A stretch of 64,000 nt of DNA from Plectosphaerella cucumerina (taxonomy: Eukaryota; Ascomycota; Sordariomycetes; Glomerellales; Plectosphaerellaceae): the NCBI GenBank assembly GCA_020746995.1, contig JAGPXD010000001.1, positions 7,750,001 to 7,814,000 of the forward strand, read 5' to 3'. The position numbers and the translations under genes are program-made. Numbering within the stretch: the first letter of the stretch is position 1; the number at the start of each line of letters is the position of its first letter. Shown in pieces: positions 44,448 through 55,818 of this stretch. The notes beneath the pieces are model-generated. The model did no database searches. It saw nothing but the letters and a program-made list of their open reading frames with translations, and had not been told where the DNA came from.

Positions 44448-45616
44448 ATCAAACTTTGACAGCTGTGTCGGCATTTGCCTCCCCTTGTGTGGCACTGGCA
44501 CTGACATGGAGAGTGAGGTGGAAGCTCTCAATGGGATCTCAAGGTGCTCAAGACGCTACCCAGGGGTATGGAGCCCGACGGTGTTCTAAGCCGTGCCAGA
44601 ACTTTTAGAGGATGCCAGCTGGCCCAGAGCGGGACGGGACTCGGTGCCCCATGGGGCATGCAGGTTGCACCGGATATACGTCTACGTTGTGATTGACGCG
44701 GTGCTTTTGAACCCAGAGAACTCCTTAACGGCAGCGGTGGGAGGTGAGGCGAGGCGGTTACCCAGCGATAGGGTGAGGTGTGAAAAGGGCTGCGCCGCCG
44801 GCCTATTTGGTTAAGGCGAAGCCACATCAGGGGGCTCCCAAGAGCGTAGCAACAAGACGAGGCGGTGAGAATAGAGTTGAAGGACGCCCAGTGAGCCCGG
44901 AGCTCGGAGGCAGCTGAACTTGAGGAGGGGGGCTTTGTATAAGATTTCACATCTTGGTGAATATCTCGGCACGTTTCTGCCACATTCAGGGTTGTCGGGT
45001 CTTAGCCGAGCTCGTTTGGCCAACTGGAAGCCAGCTCGTGCTGTCGCAACCGGGGCTCGACCTATCTGGGTGAATGCTTGAAGAGGAGGTTATACTGAGA
45101 TTCACAACGGGCTGTCACCAGAGACATCTTGCCGTGATGAGACGGACGCCACTCCGGGCCCGCAACATCAACCTAACCCTTTTGTTCTTGATTTATAGGG
45201 ACGACGACACAAAGTTTGATTGAACTCGCGTCAAGGGGGTACTATATTCTAGGAGCGTACGTGGATGAACTAGAATAGATGTGCAGCATTTGGAATGCTT
45301 GGACCGGTTGATTTTCGGCGGTCAATGCTAGACTGTTCTAGTGTTTTGTAAAGCAAGACCTTGACTCAGTCCCACACCTTCCCTTATTCCCCGAGGACAA
45401 CGGTGCCGCTCACGGTTAGAAGGTCTTACATGGTTGACATGTGGGATGCCTTCTCCGCGGAACACCCCGCCGCCACGGGCCACACACGGGAGACAGCGCC
45501 TCACCCGTGTCGTAGGAGCGGAGCATTTTATTTCTAGAGGCTCTGGGCAGAGACCAAGATATGTTAGCAGGGCACCAAAAAGCGGGCCAGACGAGACTAA
45601 CGCAATGGACCTGTTG
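43674..45616. other. Gene-free stretch with a 34-G tract
   Basis: The 3' region of the C2H2 gene is followed by sequence without a recognisable gene. A run of 34 uninterrupted G lies at 44412-44445. Frames crossing it encode poly-Gly or poly-Pro and are meaningless. The minus frame at 45328-45765 is unrecognised. Confidence 0.5.
44412..44445 (+). repeat. Poly-G tract (34 G)
   Basis: Thirty-four consecutive G on the plus strand, preceded by ACGGATC and followed by CAATC. The length may be inexact, because assemblers handle such runs poorly. It can form G-quadruplexes. Confidence 0.85.
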
Positions 45617-45975
45617 TCATGTATGAACCTGTCGCCGGCCTGTGCAAAACCCCAGCCAAAACCGGGGCTTTTTGCATCCACTAACACGAAAGACACTGTA
45701 TACAGGGACATCACCCGCCGGGTGCAGCTGTCGCACAGGGCCTGCGGGCTTAATTGAAGCTTCACGAAGTTTCGTCAGCCACGAGCCGTCCTTGTCGTCG
45801 ACATCGAGGCAGTCGTGGAGCCTCCAGGCCTCGATCGGCGCGATGTCGTCCACGCCGAGCAGTAGCTCTTCAAAAGCAGGATCAATTGCATTTGTCGATA
45901 TTCGGAGTCAATCAGCTTCGATGCCTCGCGCACATCTTGTTTCCAAGTCTCTAAGGAGTCCTTTCAAGCTCCTTG
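45617..45975 (-). pseudogene. Unrecognised protein remnant
   Basis: A single minus frame reads RSLKGLLRDLETRCARGIEA, then a TGA where CGA would continue it, then RISTNAIDPAFEELLLGVDD, IAPIEAWRLHDCLDVDDKDG and WLTKLREASIKPAGPVRQLH. The composition is convincingly protein-like, but I cannot name the family. The start is not found and the end at 45617 may be artificial. Confidence 0.4.
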
Positions 45976-46105
45976 AGGTGCATCGTGTTCCGTTACGACG
46001 GTTTCAGCTCGGACACAGGTGGTCTGCCATGTGATACCGCTTTCCTCGCCTCTTCTCCTAAGCTTAAGGTGCGTATTCTCTGTGTGCTAACCAATCCTCA
46101 GATCA

Positions 46106-47865
46106 TCAAGGTGGGTGGTGCCCAACCACACCAGGACCGTGTCTCTGGGCAACCCTTTGACCGAGTAGATCACCTATGAATATATTGTATCCGAGATGAA
46201 ACCCAGTCTGCAGCATGTCCTGGCCCGTTGCGGACCTCGTATCGAGGCGGAGTATGCGCACGCTGTCATCGGGGGAGATCAGTTCCAGGCACTTTACCAT
46301 CTGCGCCCCTGTTCCGGTGCTGTATCGCCAAAACCAGAAGTCCCAGAGCTGACTAGCGCACTCCAGTCCGTCTCTGCAGTGCCTAGGACTTTTACCGCCA
46401 GCTCCTTGACATCGAGAAGCTCGCCCATCATCTTCTGGGAGATGATCCCAAGTATCATCTTCGTTATCTGCCTCTCTTCGTCGTCCAGATAGCGGAAAAA
46501 GTGGTTGAGGTGGAAGGTGAAGGGCAGATGAGCGCTGTGCATATGCCTCAGGGTGACCGGGACCACGCCGGGACCGAAGCTCGAGGGTAGCAGGCAGACA
46601 AGCGACGAGTCGCCCCAGTAAGTGGTCGTGATTGCCTTCGCGTCTCCAAAATACACGACCAATTCTTGCGTGAAGTTGCTGCCGAGGATCGTGACCTCGA
46701 TGCCACCCATCTTGAGGCCCTCGCCGGGAATGATCTTATGGATGCAGGGCGGAGGCGGCGGCGACTGGTTCTGTAGGGGTTGGGTTGGTGCGGCTGTCAT
46801 GGTGGGCAGCTGCGCAGAGTATGCTTGAGCGAGCGAGGGCGGCGGACCGATGGGGCTGAGGACATTCGGCGTTGGCGCGCGGCCGGGATGTGCTGATATC
46901 GGAGCGGAGAACACGGCCATGGAAGGATTATCCATGCTGGCGGAACGTTGACCATTGCTGAGCACGTTTTGGTCCCAGCCATTTGTCGTCGGCATGGCGT
47001 TTAGACAGGGCTGCTGAAGATTGGCGGCACCGGGTCCCGACCCGTATGTGGCTTCCGAGGTCTGGAATCTTTGAGGACTCTGGGAATAGAGAGATGCTGT
47101 AGATGATACCCGAGCAGGCAGTGGAGGAGGCGGCATTTGAGGCGATGACGAAGTGTCCAACCTGGTCATGGTTTTGTCTCTTGGGACCGTGCTTCCACTG
47201 GCTTTCCACTTCTTGGTCGCCGGGCCCATGTTGAGCGAGGGTGATGTAGTTCTCGAAGTGGCCGCCGGTCTAGGGCCACTGACAGAAACCGGATGTTTGT
47301 TGGGAGTGGGCTGGGCCCGCGGTAGCGGCTGAAGATTCAGGCTCGACTGTGGTGTCCCCGAAGAAGCGGGCGGTGCCGGATGTACAGAGCTTTCGCCAAG
47401 CGACATTATTGACCTGTCGCCTTCTCCCTGTACCAAGTGGGCGTTCAAGCCCTGCGGCACGATTTGCGCAGAGGAAAGCACCCACTCGGTTTTCCTCTGA
47501 TCGTGGGCTGCGTCCATCATGCGTCCATCTCCGTTTGTGAGGGCGGCCTTACAGCCATCGCGCTTGGCACTAACAGAGTCGGCCTCGCGGACGGACGAAT
47601 CGGGCGACTCGGCAGCGCCGACAGCGCCGAGGTCGATGGCGCCTAGGATCGAGTGGGCGGACTGTGAGTTCTGGAACAATTGCTGATTGAAAGTCTTTTG
47701 GTGGTGGTCCTGTGTAAGGTCGAGGTCGTGGGGGAAGGCGACAGCGACGGCGGCGCCCAGGGTCTCGTCGTCGTCGAACTCGACGAAGTCGTCAAAGTCG
47801 TTCGCGGTCATCTCTGCACTGGAGGTGAGAGCGCAGGCGCCGCTAGCAGCTGACAATCGTGGCAA
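46106..47865 (-). pseudogene. Spt23/Mga2-like IPT/TIG transcription factor, truncated
   Basis: Family members are ER-membrane-anchored regulators of fatty-acid desaturation. They carry a disordered activation domain, an IPT/TIG domain, ankyrin repeats and a C-terminal membrane anchor. The long frame from 47865 (or from MTANDFDDFVEFDDDE at 47811) starts acidic and continues Pro/Ser-rich. At about residues 385-475 it shows the IPT domain: CIHKIIPGEGLKMGGIEVTI, LGSNFTQELVVYFGDAKAIT and CLLPSSFGPGVVPVTLRHMH, followed by FRYLDDEERQITKMILG. Near 46310 a one-base shift ends the frame, and the next frame carries the start of the ankyrin region: MVKCLELISPDDSVRILRLD and GQDMLQTGFHLGYN. It stops at 46106. 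The remaining ankyrin repeats and the anchor are absent. Normal members are over twice as long, so this is probably a partial duplicate of a core gene elsewhere. Confidence 0.75.
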
Positions 47866-49392
47866 TCCGGTGTCGAATACTGCGGATAGGGGCTGGTGCA
47901 GTGCTCGGGATGTCGGTGGTGCGGGCGGCAGTCGGTTGGATTGACGTTGTGTTCAATGGGGGGATAACTGTCCCCCTTTCTCTCTCTTCGCTTTGTTTGG
48001 GTGATGTCTTCAGTTCAAGGCCCAGAAGGCCGCCTTACTTTGAAAATACGTAGGAGCCGTAACGTTCTGGAGTCCAGTGACTTTGCAGACGATGAGTGGT
48101 GCCAAAGAGCAAAGAGACGGGACGTCACGTCGCTCGCAATCCCGTTGATTTGGTCGCTCCGAACATTGGCAGTAACGCAGCGTGGCAGAAGGGCGTCGAT
48201 GGCTGGAATCCAGATTTTTCTCCGTGAGACTTGATGCTATGTTTGGTACATTCCCGAGGGACGGCATGATATTAAAGATGACAGTGCAGAATGGAGAAAG
48301 ACGGCCAAGTCGACTGGGGCGTGGGTGGAGACTGTGGAAAAAAGAAACGGCGCAAGGGATGGAGATGTGGAAAGTATTGTCTCACATACTGCGAGGCTGG
48401 ACTATGTTTGTAGAGTAAAAAATCTGTCCCCACCCCTGTACCTGCCGCCTCTTATTTGTCTTATCGAGGCAGTGAATAGTTCTGCATATCGCCGGCGACT
48501 CTGAGTATCAACGTCGCTGCGAACAGGGGCTTTAAATCTAATTAACACGACGCTCTCTCAACGGGTAGCGATCGGGTAATGCTGTTTACACGTGTTGAGT
48601 ACGTGCCTTAATATCTTTATCCGGGTATATTTATTTAATCTTTACATAAACCTCCTTCCTGGTATAGGAGGATAGGTGAAGCATATGCTAAAGTAAAAGA
48701 ACAGGAGCCTACAGCTAAATATCTGCAACTATGGGTAGATGCGCTGCTATTGGCGATAGTGGACTGGGCAAGAGCCGTGGCCTACCAGGTTTCCCGAGCC
48801 CCGCCTGCGGAGCAGCAACAGCAACAACAGAAGCAGCTTCGACAACCCACGCCCCTCCGCCCCTAAGAAGTGCCCATCAATCCCCGCCATCCTGGTTTGG
48901 CCGAACGCCACCCTGGCTAGCACTGTTCCATGTCGACGGAAGGCCTAGCAAGCCTGATCGGTCGGCACATCAGATAGGCCTGCTGCGGAGTACCCGTGGG
49001 ATCTTCCAGCTAACGTACTTAACGTGCTCTCTGACCCCCCACCTTGAAAAGCCTCTCCCCTTTCTACTTACACCAGCAGATGTGAGGACAAAGACAAAGT
49101 ATACGTTAGATATCACCGAGGGACTCGCTCTTGTCTCGGCCTCTTCCTGCCCACCACCATTCTCTCACTCACCAGTGAACAGCCTACTAACCTCCCTCGT
49201 AAGCCTCCATCTGAGCCACGTCGTCCTCCACACCGTCAACTTTCCTCATCGCTCGCTCCGTCTCGCCTGCCCCGCCACCGCCATCTCTTCGCATACACCG
49301 GCTCTCGGCTCTAAGTCCGCTCTCCTCGCAGGACGCCGCCAAGCCACTGACACACACCCTCTTCCTCTTCCTCTCTACACCTACCAGCCACC
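47866..49392. other. Intergenic stretch, AT-rich around 48540-48720
   Basis: The left part is the upstream region of the Spt23-like copy. Around 48540-48720 the DNA turns AT-rich (ATATTTATTTAATC and similar). From about 49020 a CT-rich leader precedes the small gene at 49393. The 221-residue frame at 48731-49396 is unrecognised and likely chance. Confidence 0.4.
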
Positions 49393-49773
49393 ATGACTCT
49401 CTCCAACGTTCAGCAAGCCGCCAAGGCTGCCTCCGAGAACCACCAGTCCAGCGAGCCCTCCACACGCATCCGGTTCGTCTCTCCTTCTCCCTCTCCCTCC
49501 ACACCCCCGGAGGCTCCATCCTCCTGGCCCTCTCTCGCCATGCGACCGTCCCCTCGACTGACAAACGATGGCAGACACTGCTACCAGGCATCCGATGCCC
49601 TACATGCCAGGATTCTGGGGAGGAGGTGTGGGTGCTGCCCGGCAAAGAGTGCGGCTACTGCGGCACCCCCTGCGGCTAAAGCCGCCATCGCGCAACAGGA
49701 GGAGTTGCTTCGGCTGGCGCGCGAGGTCCGAGAACTGCGGAATCAGGGCAAGCAAAGCGAGGAGGATTATTAG
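49393..49773 (+). CDS. Small conserved-looking protein
   Basis: The start context is good (CCACCATGA). The frame opens MTLSNVQQAAKAASENHQSS and ends EELLRLAREVREL and NQGKQSEEDY, giving about 92 residues if a 102-base intron (49473 GTTCGT to 49574 GGCAG, with a CTGAC branch) is removed, or 126 without removal, because the intron length is a multiple of three. Within the second part another frame (PMPYMPGFWGGGVGAA) looks more natural, so a one-base indel near 49638 is possible. The C-terminal half is a short charged helix. Function unknown. A pyrimidine-rich 5' region supports expression. Confidence 0.5.
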   Translation: MTLSNVQQAAKAASENHQSSEPSTRIRFVSPSPSPSTPPEAPSSWPSLAMRPSPRLTNDGRHCYQASDALHARILGRRCGCCPAKSAATAAPPAAKAAIAQQEELLRLAREVRELRNQGKQSEEDY

Positions 49774-50715
49774 AGTTGCCAGATATAATGCCACGGGCGC
49801 CACGGCCCATTCCTGTCTGCTGCGAGGAAGCTGATCGCAGGGGCACCTTCCAATACGACAGAAAACCACATATGCTGGCACGGTTGATAATTAGAGTGCG
49901 CCCCGCCCTGGTCGCTTTCTGAACAATTCGGCCTCTCTAGCAAGGCCGCTTATCATGCTATACTGCTAACAGCCTCACGAGGCGGCCGTTACTGCTGACA
50001 CATATTTCCGGAGGGCCAGGTCTTCGATGCGGACGATGGATGGTCTGTTGCGGAGATTGTGGGGGCCGAGAGAAACCCTCAGGTGTGTACAACGTCGGCA
50101 AGATACGCGTGCGTCGACGTGCGGACGCAGGGCACAGGCCGGGCTGTATGGCCACGAGGAGGATGAGAGGGGCATGAAGTCGATTGAACGCATTTTGTGG
50201 CCCTTCGTGAGCTCAATTGCGGCTGGCCGAAGTAGCACGTAGTCCCACGTTGAACCCGGGACGGATTGGTGTCATGCCCTCTCCAAGCGATGTCAGCGGC
50301 ATCAGAAACGGGAGAAAACGGAGTTCAGCAACGGAGCTGCGTGGGCAGCGTGTACATACGCCACTCGCCTCTGTGCCGTCCTGAGCTCCTGTGCATCCTG
50401 GCCGGTTGTGTCGTCCGAGATGGCGGGATACCGCACAGGTAAAGGCAACGCGCCAGAACGCGTCGACTTTAGCGCGGCTTTGGACGCTATGGCCATCTCG
50501 AACTGCCCGCAGGCTGCTCTGGCGGATATTCGGTCTCGACGAGGGGCACGAACACACCTCGCGGAGGTAGTCGTCCCTTAACAGATAAGCCGTACACGTA
50601 GAGGAAGCATAAGATGTGTTAGTAGTAACTCCAGCCTATTTCGAAGCATGAAGCCTAGGTTCCAACGGCATCGGCCCGGTGACATGTCGCACTTGCCCGA
50701 CAATGCTCGTGGATT
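49774..50715. other. Stretch without recognisable gene
   Basis: No coding region is supported. A 28-base segment at 50264-50291 matches 19270-19297 at 26 of 28 positions. Otherwise unremarkable. Confidence 0.4.
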
Positions 50716-53322
50716 ATGTCAGCAACAACAACTTCTGACCAGCTCGCTCTTCACAAGGCTCTCCCTCCAGATCCATTGTCGACCGGGCCGAACATCGCCC
50801 TTCAGCTCGCTCCATGGACAACAACGACGAGATCGCAAAAATTGAGACAACAAGTACGGGAGGCGATTGCACGCGCAAATGACGTAACCAGAGACGCAGA
50901 TCTACAACGGCGGCGTACAGATGCCGCACGGGAACGTGCAGATCGAGCCGAGCGCCAGTCGCGACCGACCACCCTCACCGAGTACATTAACAATTGCCAC
51001 CGACAACTCGACGTCAACGTCACTGTTGAATCCGACAAAAGCCTCACCTCCAAGGGTTCCACAACAAGTCCTCAGAACAAGTACTTACCCTCGAAACTGT
51101 CTGCGTGGCCGGATTTTTTTGCATACACAGGCGGCGGTATTGGGACGACTGCATGCGACGTTCCCTGCAGACGAGCGGGCTTTCGAAAGCCTGAGCTTCC
51201 TCCTGGGGCTCAGACAACGATTCGCCGGCAGGAAAGTTGCCAACGAGCGCGACCTCGAGTACTTCCAACACTCCATCGTCGAAGACCCCGTGTCCAGCAT
51301 CGTCAATATCCTCCGCGGCAATGCTGCGACCAAGCGCCAGTTCAACCTGGCCAGCGGCGTCGTCTTTGACAACCACCCCAACGTCCTGAGCGATGGCGCC
51401 GAGGAGCCGATGGGTCGGCGTGCCGCGCACGACCCGAACCAGCTCCGTGCCGATCAAATCTGCGTCTACAGGCACGATGAGGCGGACCCAACCCAACGCA
51501 GCCTCGCCTTTGTCGTCGAATACAAGCCGCCACACAAGCTGACGCTGCCGTATCTCCGCCTGGGCTTGCGGGAAATGATGTTCAAGAGGAGGTTGTCAAC
51601 AGGGCCACAGTCCCGACCGACCCTGCGGCTCTCTTTCAGTACCATGCGGACAGGGTCGTTGCCGCCGCCGTGGCCCATACATACAACTACATGCTCACGG
51701 CCGGGCTCGAATACAGCTACCTTACCACCGGCGAGGCTTTCGTCTTCTTCAGGATCGACTGGGCCCACCCCGGCCATCTCTTGTTCCATCTCGCCGAGCC
51801 ACAACTCGAAGTCGACGCGCACCCCGACAACTCCACTCATTACACTGCTGTCAGCCAGGTCCTTGCCTTTACTCTGCTGGCGTTTACATCATCGCCTCGC
51901 GGCCAGGATGCACGGCACCAGGCCATGGAACAACTGGAACAGTGGCAAGAGGACTACGAGGCGATCCTGAGGCGCATACCGGTGCCGAACGGAAGCAGAC
52001 GCCGCCACCCTCGGCCTTCGAACCAAGAACGTACAGGAACGTCGATCGGTCACCGTACAACTTTCGTCGTCGCGCTTCAGCGGCTACATGCCGTCCGATA
52101 TCCCAAGACTCCGCCGGCGACGAATCCCCGGAACAGTCAGATGACGACGGAGGCCATCACAACAGTCCAAGCCTCAGACTCCCAATAGATGGCCGCAGCG
52201 GGCAGCTAGCTAAGCTAACGCTCCAGTCCTCGAGAAGTACCACTCCTCAGGCCAGTCGGCCCAGCACCCCGAAGGTAGCTCGGAGCCGGCAGTGCATATT
52301 TCGGCGCACAACGCCGTCCACACGATCGAGACCAAGGGTCGCGCGGCTTCGACGCGCAAGTACCGGCTACCGTTCCGCAACGGCGTGGACGAAACGGAGG
52401 AGAAGGCGCGCTCGCGACAAGCACAATCCACCCCAAGCGACCGTCGTCATGGCGCGCCGGGCTCTCCCCAGCTGCGGCAGTACTGCTTGCTTGGGCTTGT
52501 GAAGAGAGGGCCACTGGACCATGGCTGTCCCAATGTCCTGTTGCACCTAGAAAGCCATCCAGGACGCACGCACCACCCGGTCGACTCTAGTCGCTGGCTG
52601 CATCTTCTCCAGGACCAGCTCGCCCAGTCCTGGACAAAGACGTCGTCAAACTTAGGAAACAGGGCGCACGTGGCGTTGCATTCCAAGTCACGCTGGCAGC
52701 CTATGGGTACACCTTCATTGCAAAAGGCACCGTTCCGGAATTTGTCGAGGATCTCGTCCAGGAGGGCACCGTATACGAGAGGCTCAAAGCCTCTGCAAGG
52801 AGCTGGCGTACCCGTTTTTCTCGGGGCCATCAGTCTGAAATGCCCGTACGAGTACGATCACCGCGTGCGGCTCGTTCACATGATACTTCTCTCTTGGGCT
52901 GGTACTCCTGTTAGCACTAGCCCGCCGGGCCTGGCCGAACTTCTTGGGTGATACACCGATTAGGTGTGACCCACGGCGACGTCCGTACCGCAAACATTCT
53001 TTGGTGCAGCGAGACAAACCGCCCTATGCTTATCGACTTTGAACGGGCAGCGCTGGCCGCCTCCCCACCCCTCAAGAAGAAGGTCAAGTCTCCTAAGCGG
53101 CTCAAGAGTGAGCTCCGGGGGCACCGTCAGTTTCAATCCGCGGACAACACTCGACAGCTGCAACAGATCGTGCTTAATGGCGGGGTTTGTCGCCCTTCTG
53201 CCAAGCTGTCCGGGCAAGCGAGAAGTCTGCTTCATTCTCGTAGCCGAAGTCTCGGAAACGCCGCAGCTATCAACCACGAAGGCCAGGAGGGGGAATTTGC
53301 TGAGGCAAAGGCCAGACGTTGA
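50716..53322 (+). pseudogene. PD-(D/E)xK nuclease-like plus kinase-like fusion, frameshifted
   Basis: Joining frames gives a large Pezizomycotina family. Segments in order: a coiled N terminus (LRQQVREAIARANDVTRDAD); RAFESLSFLLGLRQRFAG; a nuclease-like core ADQICVYR and SLAFVVEYKPPHKL, where Asp and the Glu-x-Lys fit a PD-(D/E)xK fold; THYTAVSQVLAFTLLAF; FEPRTYRNVDRSPYNF; then LRQYCLLGLVKRGPLDHGCP, a kinase-like N lobe GYTFIAKGTVPEFV, GAGVPVFLGAISL, VHMILLSWAGTPV and the catalytic-loop-like LGVTHGDVRTANILW with MLIDFERA. HGDVRxxN and DFE resemble aminoglycoside-phosphotransferase-like kinases. Frames change near 51110 (a T run), 51585 (one base lost), 51995, 52270 and 52630, and stops occur near 52950. 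Nuclease-kinase fusions are known among Crinkler-RHS-type fungal proteins; the role here is unknown. Confidence 0.6.
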
Positions 53323-54541
53323 GGCTATCCAGGCTTCATGCATGGCCTCATACCTTGCGCGGACGTCACACGGCGAGTCTTAGCACTGGACGTCGACTGC
53401 CAGTCACCCCTAACCGCCAAAAGTTACTGGCTGTTCGAACTTGTGACATCAAGGTCGCAATCGGGCACGGCCCGTCGCACATCTACACACCCGGGCTGCT
53501 GAGCCTCGCGACGACACCGCCAAGGCAACGACGACGGACGCTGGAATCTTGAGGCTCCCTCTGGACTGCGTGGAAGATGTTGGCGGGTTCCGCCCATCTT
53601 CCCAGGAACTGGCAGTTTGACCATGCAGGCCATCGCCGATCCGGGCAGCTACCCGTGGGCGCGTAGCCAGCCCTCTGTCCCGACTCCTCACGAGCACTCT
53701 GGGGAATCACTGTCAACTCTCCCCTCCTTCACGACAAGGCTTGGTACAGGGGATGTCCATGTAAATTTTACACCCCCAGAGAGCACATAGCTCGAGGAGA
53801 GAAATCAGTGAGGAGGGCGACAACCGAGAGAAGTTCCTCTCCATAATACGGAAGATACACCATTGGGAAGCTTCGAAGCGGTCCTCGGCGAAGGCGCCAG
53901 CCAACAATAGATGAACCATTGAGAGTATAGAGAGAGGCATGCACGGGCCCTAATGTGGAGGTTCTAGTGTCTAGTTGTGGGGTAGCAACATGCACGAACG
54001 ACGTTTTGCCGGTATGGGGTAAGACTGCGTCCCCGCTTGCTCAAAGCTTAAATCGAGAGAACATGCATCCCACGCCCCAGCTACGACACGGTAGGAAGGT
54101 CCCGCCCAGTGTGTACACATCCACGCAGGCCTGCCCGACGCCAGCGTGTGCAGGTTCGCGCCAAGCGTCAATTCGACGCCGCGACGGCCTTGGTCCGACG
54201 AGTAGCGAAGCCAAGGCTGGGGGGAGACTGTAGGTATGCAGAACCACACATGGTGCTTCGCATGAGGCACCGACTGAGCCCAACACATGGCCCTTGCTTC
54301 GTGGTCAGGAGCGCGCCACGCCCAAAGTATTCAGTCTAGTAACGCTAGACATACTGGCCTGTTCTATGTCTCACCATGCGATCAGTATGAAGATGTACCT
54401 TGTGCCGCTGGAATGGGGCTTGGCCCGAATCCGCGGGTCCCGAGCACCTGCCCCCCCACCCTTCGTCGCAAGGGGAACAGTTGTAGTGCAACGTCGCTTC
54501 AGCTCCCCATCCACTCCTCCTACTGCAGGTGGTTTCAATCA
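53323..54541. other. Stretch without recognisable gene
   Basis: Short frames on both strands have no motif that I know. No repeats or RNA genes were seen. Confidence 0.4.
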
Positions 54542-55014
54542 TCACTTCGCCTCGTCGAGCGCCTGCCGACGTTGCACCCATCCGACGAACCCCTTGGCGG
54601 CCTCAAGCTTGTTCCGGTTAGGGTGGAGATTGTCTGCCCACGTCTTGTAGGCCGTCTTCACGTCCTCGGTGGTTGCAGATTTTGGAAGCCCAAGATGTCC
54701 GTAAAAAGTGTCCGGGTGCTTCGCCAGCTGCGCTGGTAACCGATGATCGCACGCTCATACTTCTGTACGCGCAGGGACGATTCGGAACCCGAGTCGTCCG
54801 TGTGGAATTGCGGGGGCTGGTAGGCAGCCATGGTTTGGGGAGCGGGGGATTCTGGCTCGACATCGTCCTCGACATCGTCCTTTTGGTGGCGGCTCGTCTT
54901 AGGAGAAGAGATGATGCTTTGGATGGGGCCGGTCTTTGGGTAGGTAACTGGAAGGTTTCCTGCGCCTTGATGACCTGAGTCTGACTCTGGCGCGTGACTT
55001 CTCTTCGGAGCCAT
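54542..55014 (-). pseudogene. J-domain-like protein with altered HPD motif
   Basis: J-domains stimulate Hsp70 through an invariant His-Pro-Asp. From ATG 55014 (MAPKRSHAPESDSGHQGAGN) a polar, acidic stretch leads to RAIIGYQRSW. After a one-base shift near 54720, by a T run, the J-like part follows: FYGHLGLPKSATTEDVKTAY, KTWADNLHPNRNKLEAAKGF and VGWVQRRQALDEAK, then a stop at 54542. Spacing fits helices I-III of a J-domain, but the motif reads HPN, which should abolish Hsp70 stimulation. It is a decayed or repurposed copy. Confidence 0.5.
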
Positions 55015-55195
55015 GAAAACCTCGTAGCGCAATACACAATGTGTCGGATCGCGTCGTCAATGAAGCGATCTGGAGGTACCGTCAGATGTCGATGCTGACG
55101 ACCTGGAACCTCAACGTTGGTCCGAGTGGATGCTGCTGACATAAGCCACAAGGCTGGTCGCGTACAAGGCCAGCGCATCAAGCCGCGACGCAGTC

Positions 55196-55494
55196 CACAT
55201 TGTGGTGTTGAATGCCGCGCCATGCCCAGCAACCGAGACGTCGAAAGTGAAGCTCGGTCGAAGTCCTCCACGGGGAAGGAGACCCGACCCCAAGGAGGTT
55301 GTCATCAGAACACATGGCCTGTTGTGGGGAGGCTAATGGTAGCGCCTCTTTGTCCTTTGACAGGTGCGTCCGTCCGTCGTCTTGGAATTGTCGATCTTCT
55401 GGAATACGAGGCAACGATGAGTCACAGCCATGCTTCTTTCCTTCCAAGAAGACCGGCGATTCGTGATTCGGGAATGAATGGAGGTCTCGTGTGC
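55196..55494 (-). repeat. NLR upstream flank, copy 2 of an inverted pair
   Basis: Counterpart of 4378-4678 in the opposite orientation. It lies upstream of NLR copy C but is now separated from it by the retrotransposon. The homology ends near 55196. Confidence 0.8.
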
Positions 55495-55506
55495 ACAGGG
55501 GACAGC
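55495..55506. repeat. Target-site duplication, left
   Basis: ACAGGGGACAGC directly borders the (TCAAG)n tail of the retrotransposon and recurs at 61187-61198. Confidence 0.85.
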
Positions 55507-55818
55507 TTGACTTGACTTGACTTGAATTTCCTACTCGGTTTTGGCCGCTATTTTTAGCCAGCGGCTATGCCCGGAAGCGGGGTTTGGCCGACCGCCGAAG
55601 CGTTCCGAGGTTGACCCGGAGCGCCCCACTTCGCCAAATGCCAAAACATTCGACCAGCTGTCCCCAAAATTCCCGCTTTCGCTCTTCAACCTTAATCTAC
55701 CCTTGCCTGGTCTCCTCGTGTAGATGGCGGTTCCTACTGATCCACGCTGCGTCTAGGCTCCTTCAGGGCGCGATGCCCTCTGTGCCGGGTCTGTGTACCT
55801 ACAGTCTCCCCCCAGTGC

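Noticed and set aside
48731..49396. A 221-residue frame before the small gene at 49393.
   Set aside because: It is CT-rich leader sequence translated as Ser/Pro/Leu; no motif, and it overlaps the likely promoter.
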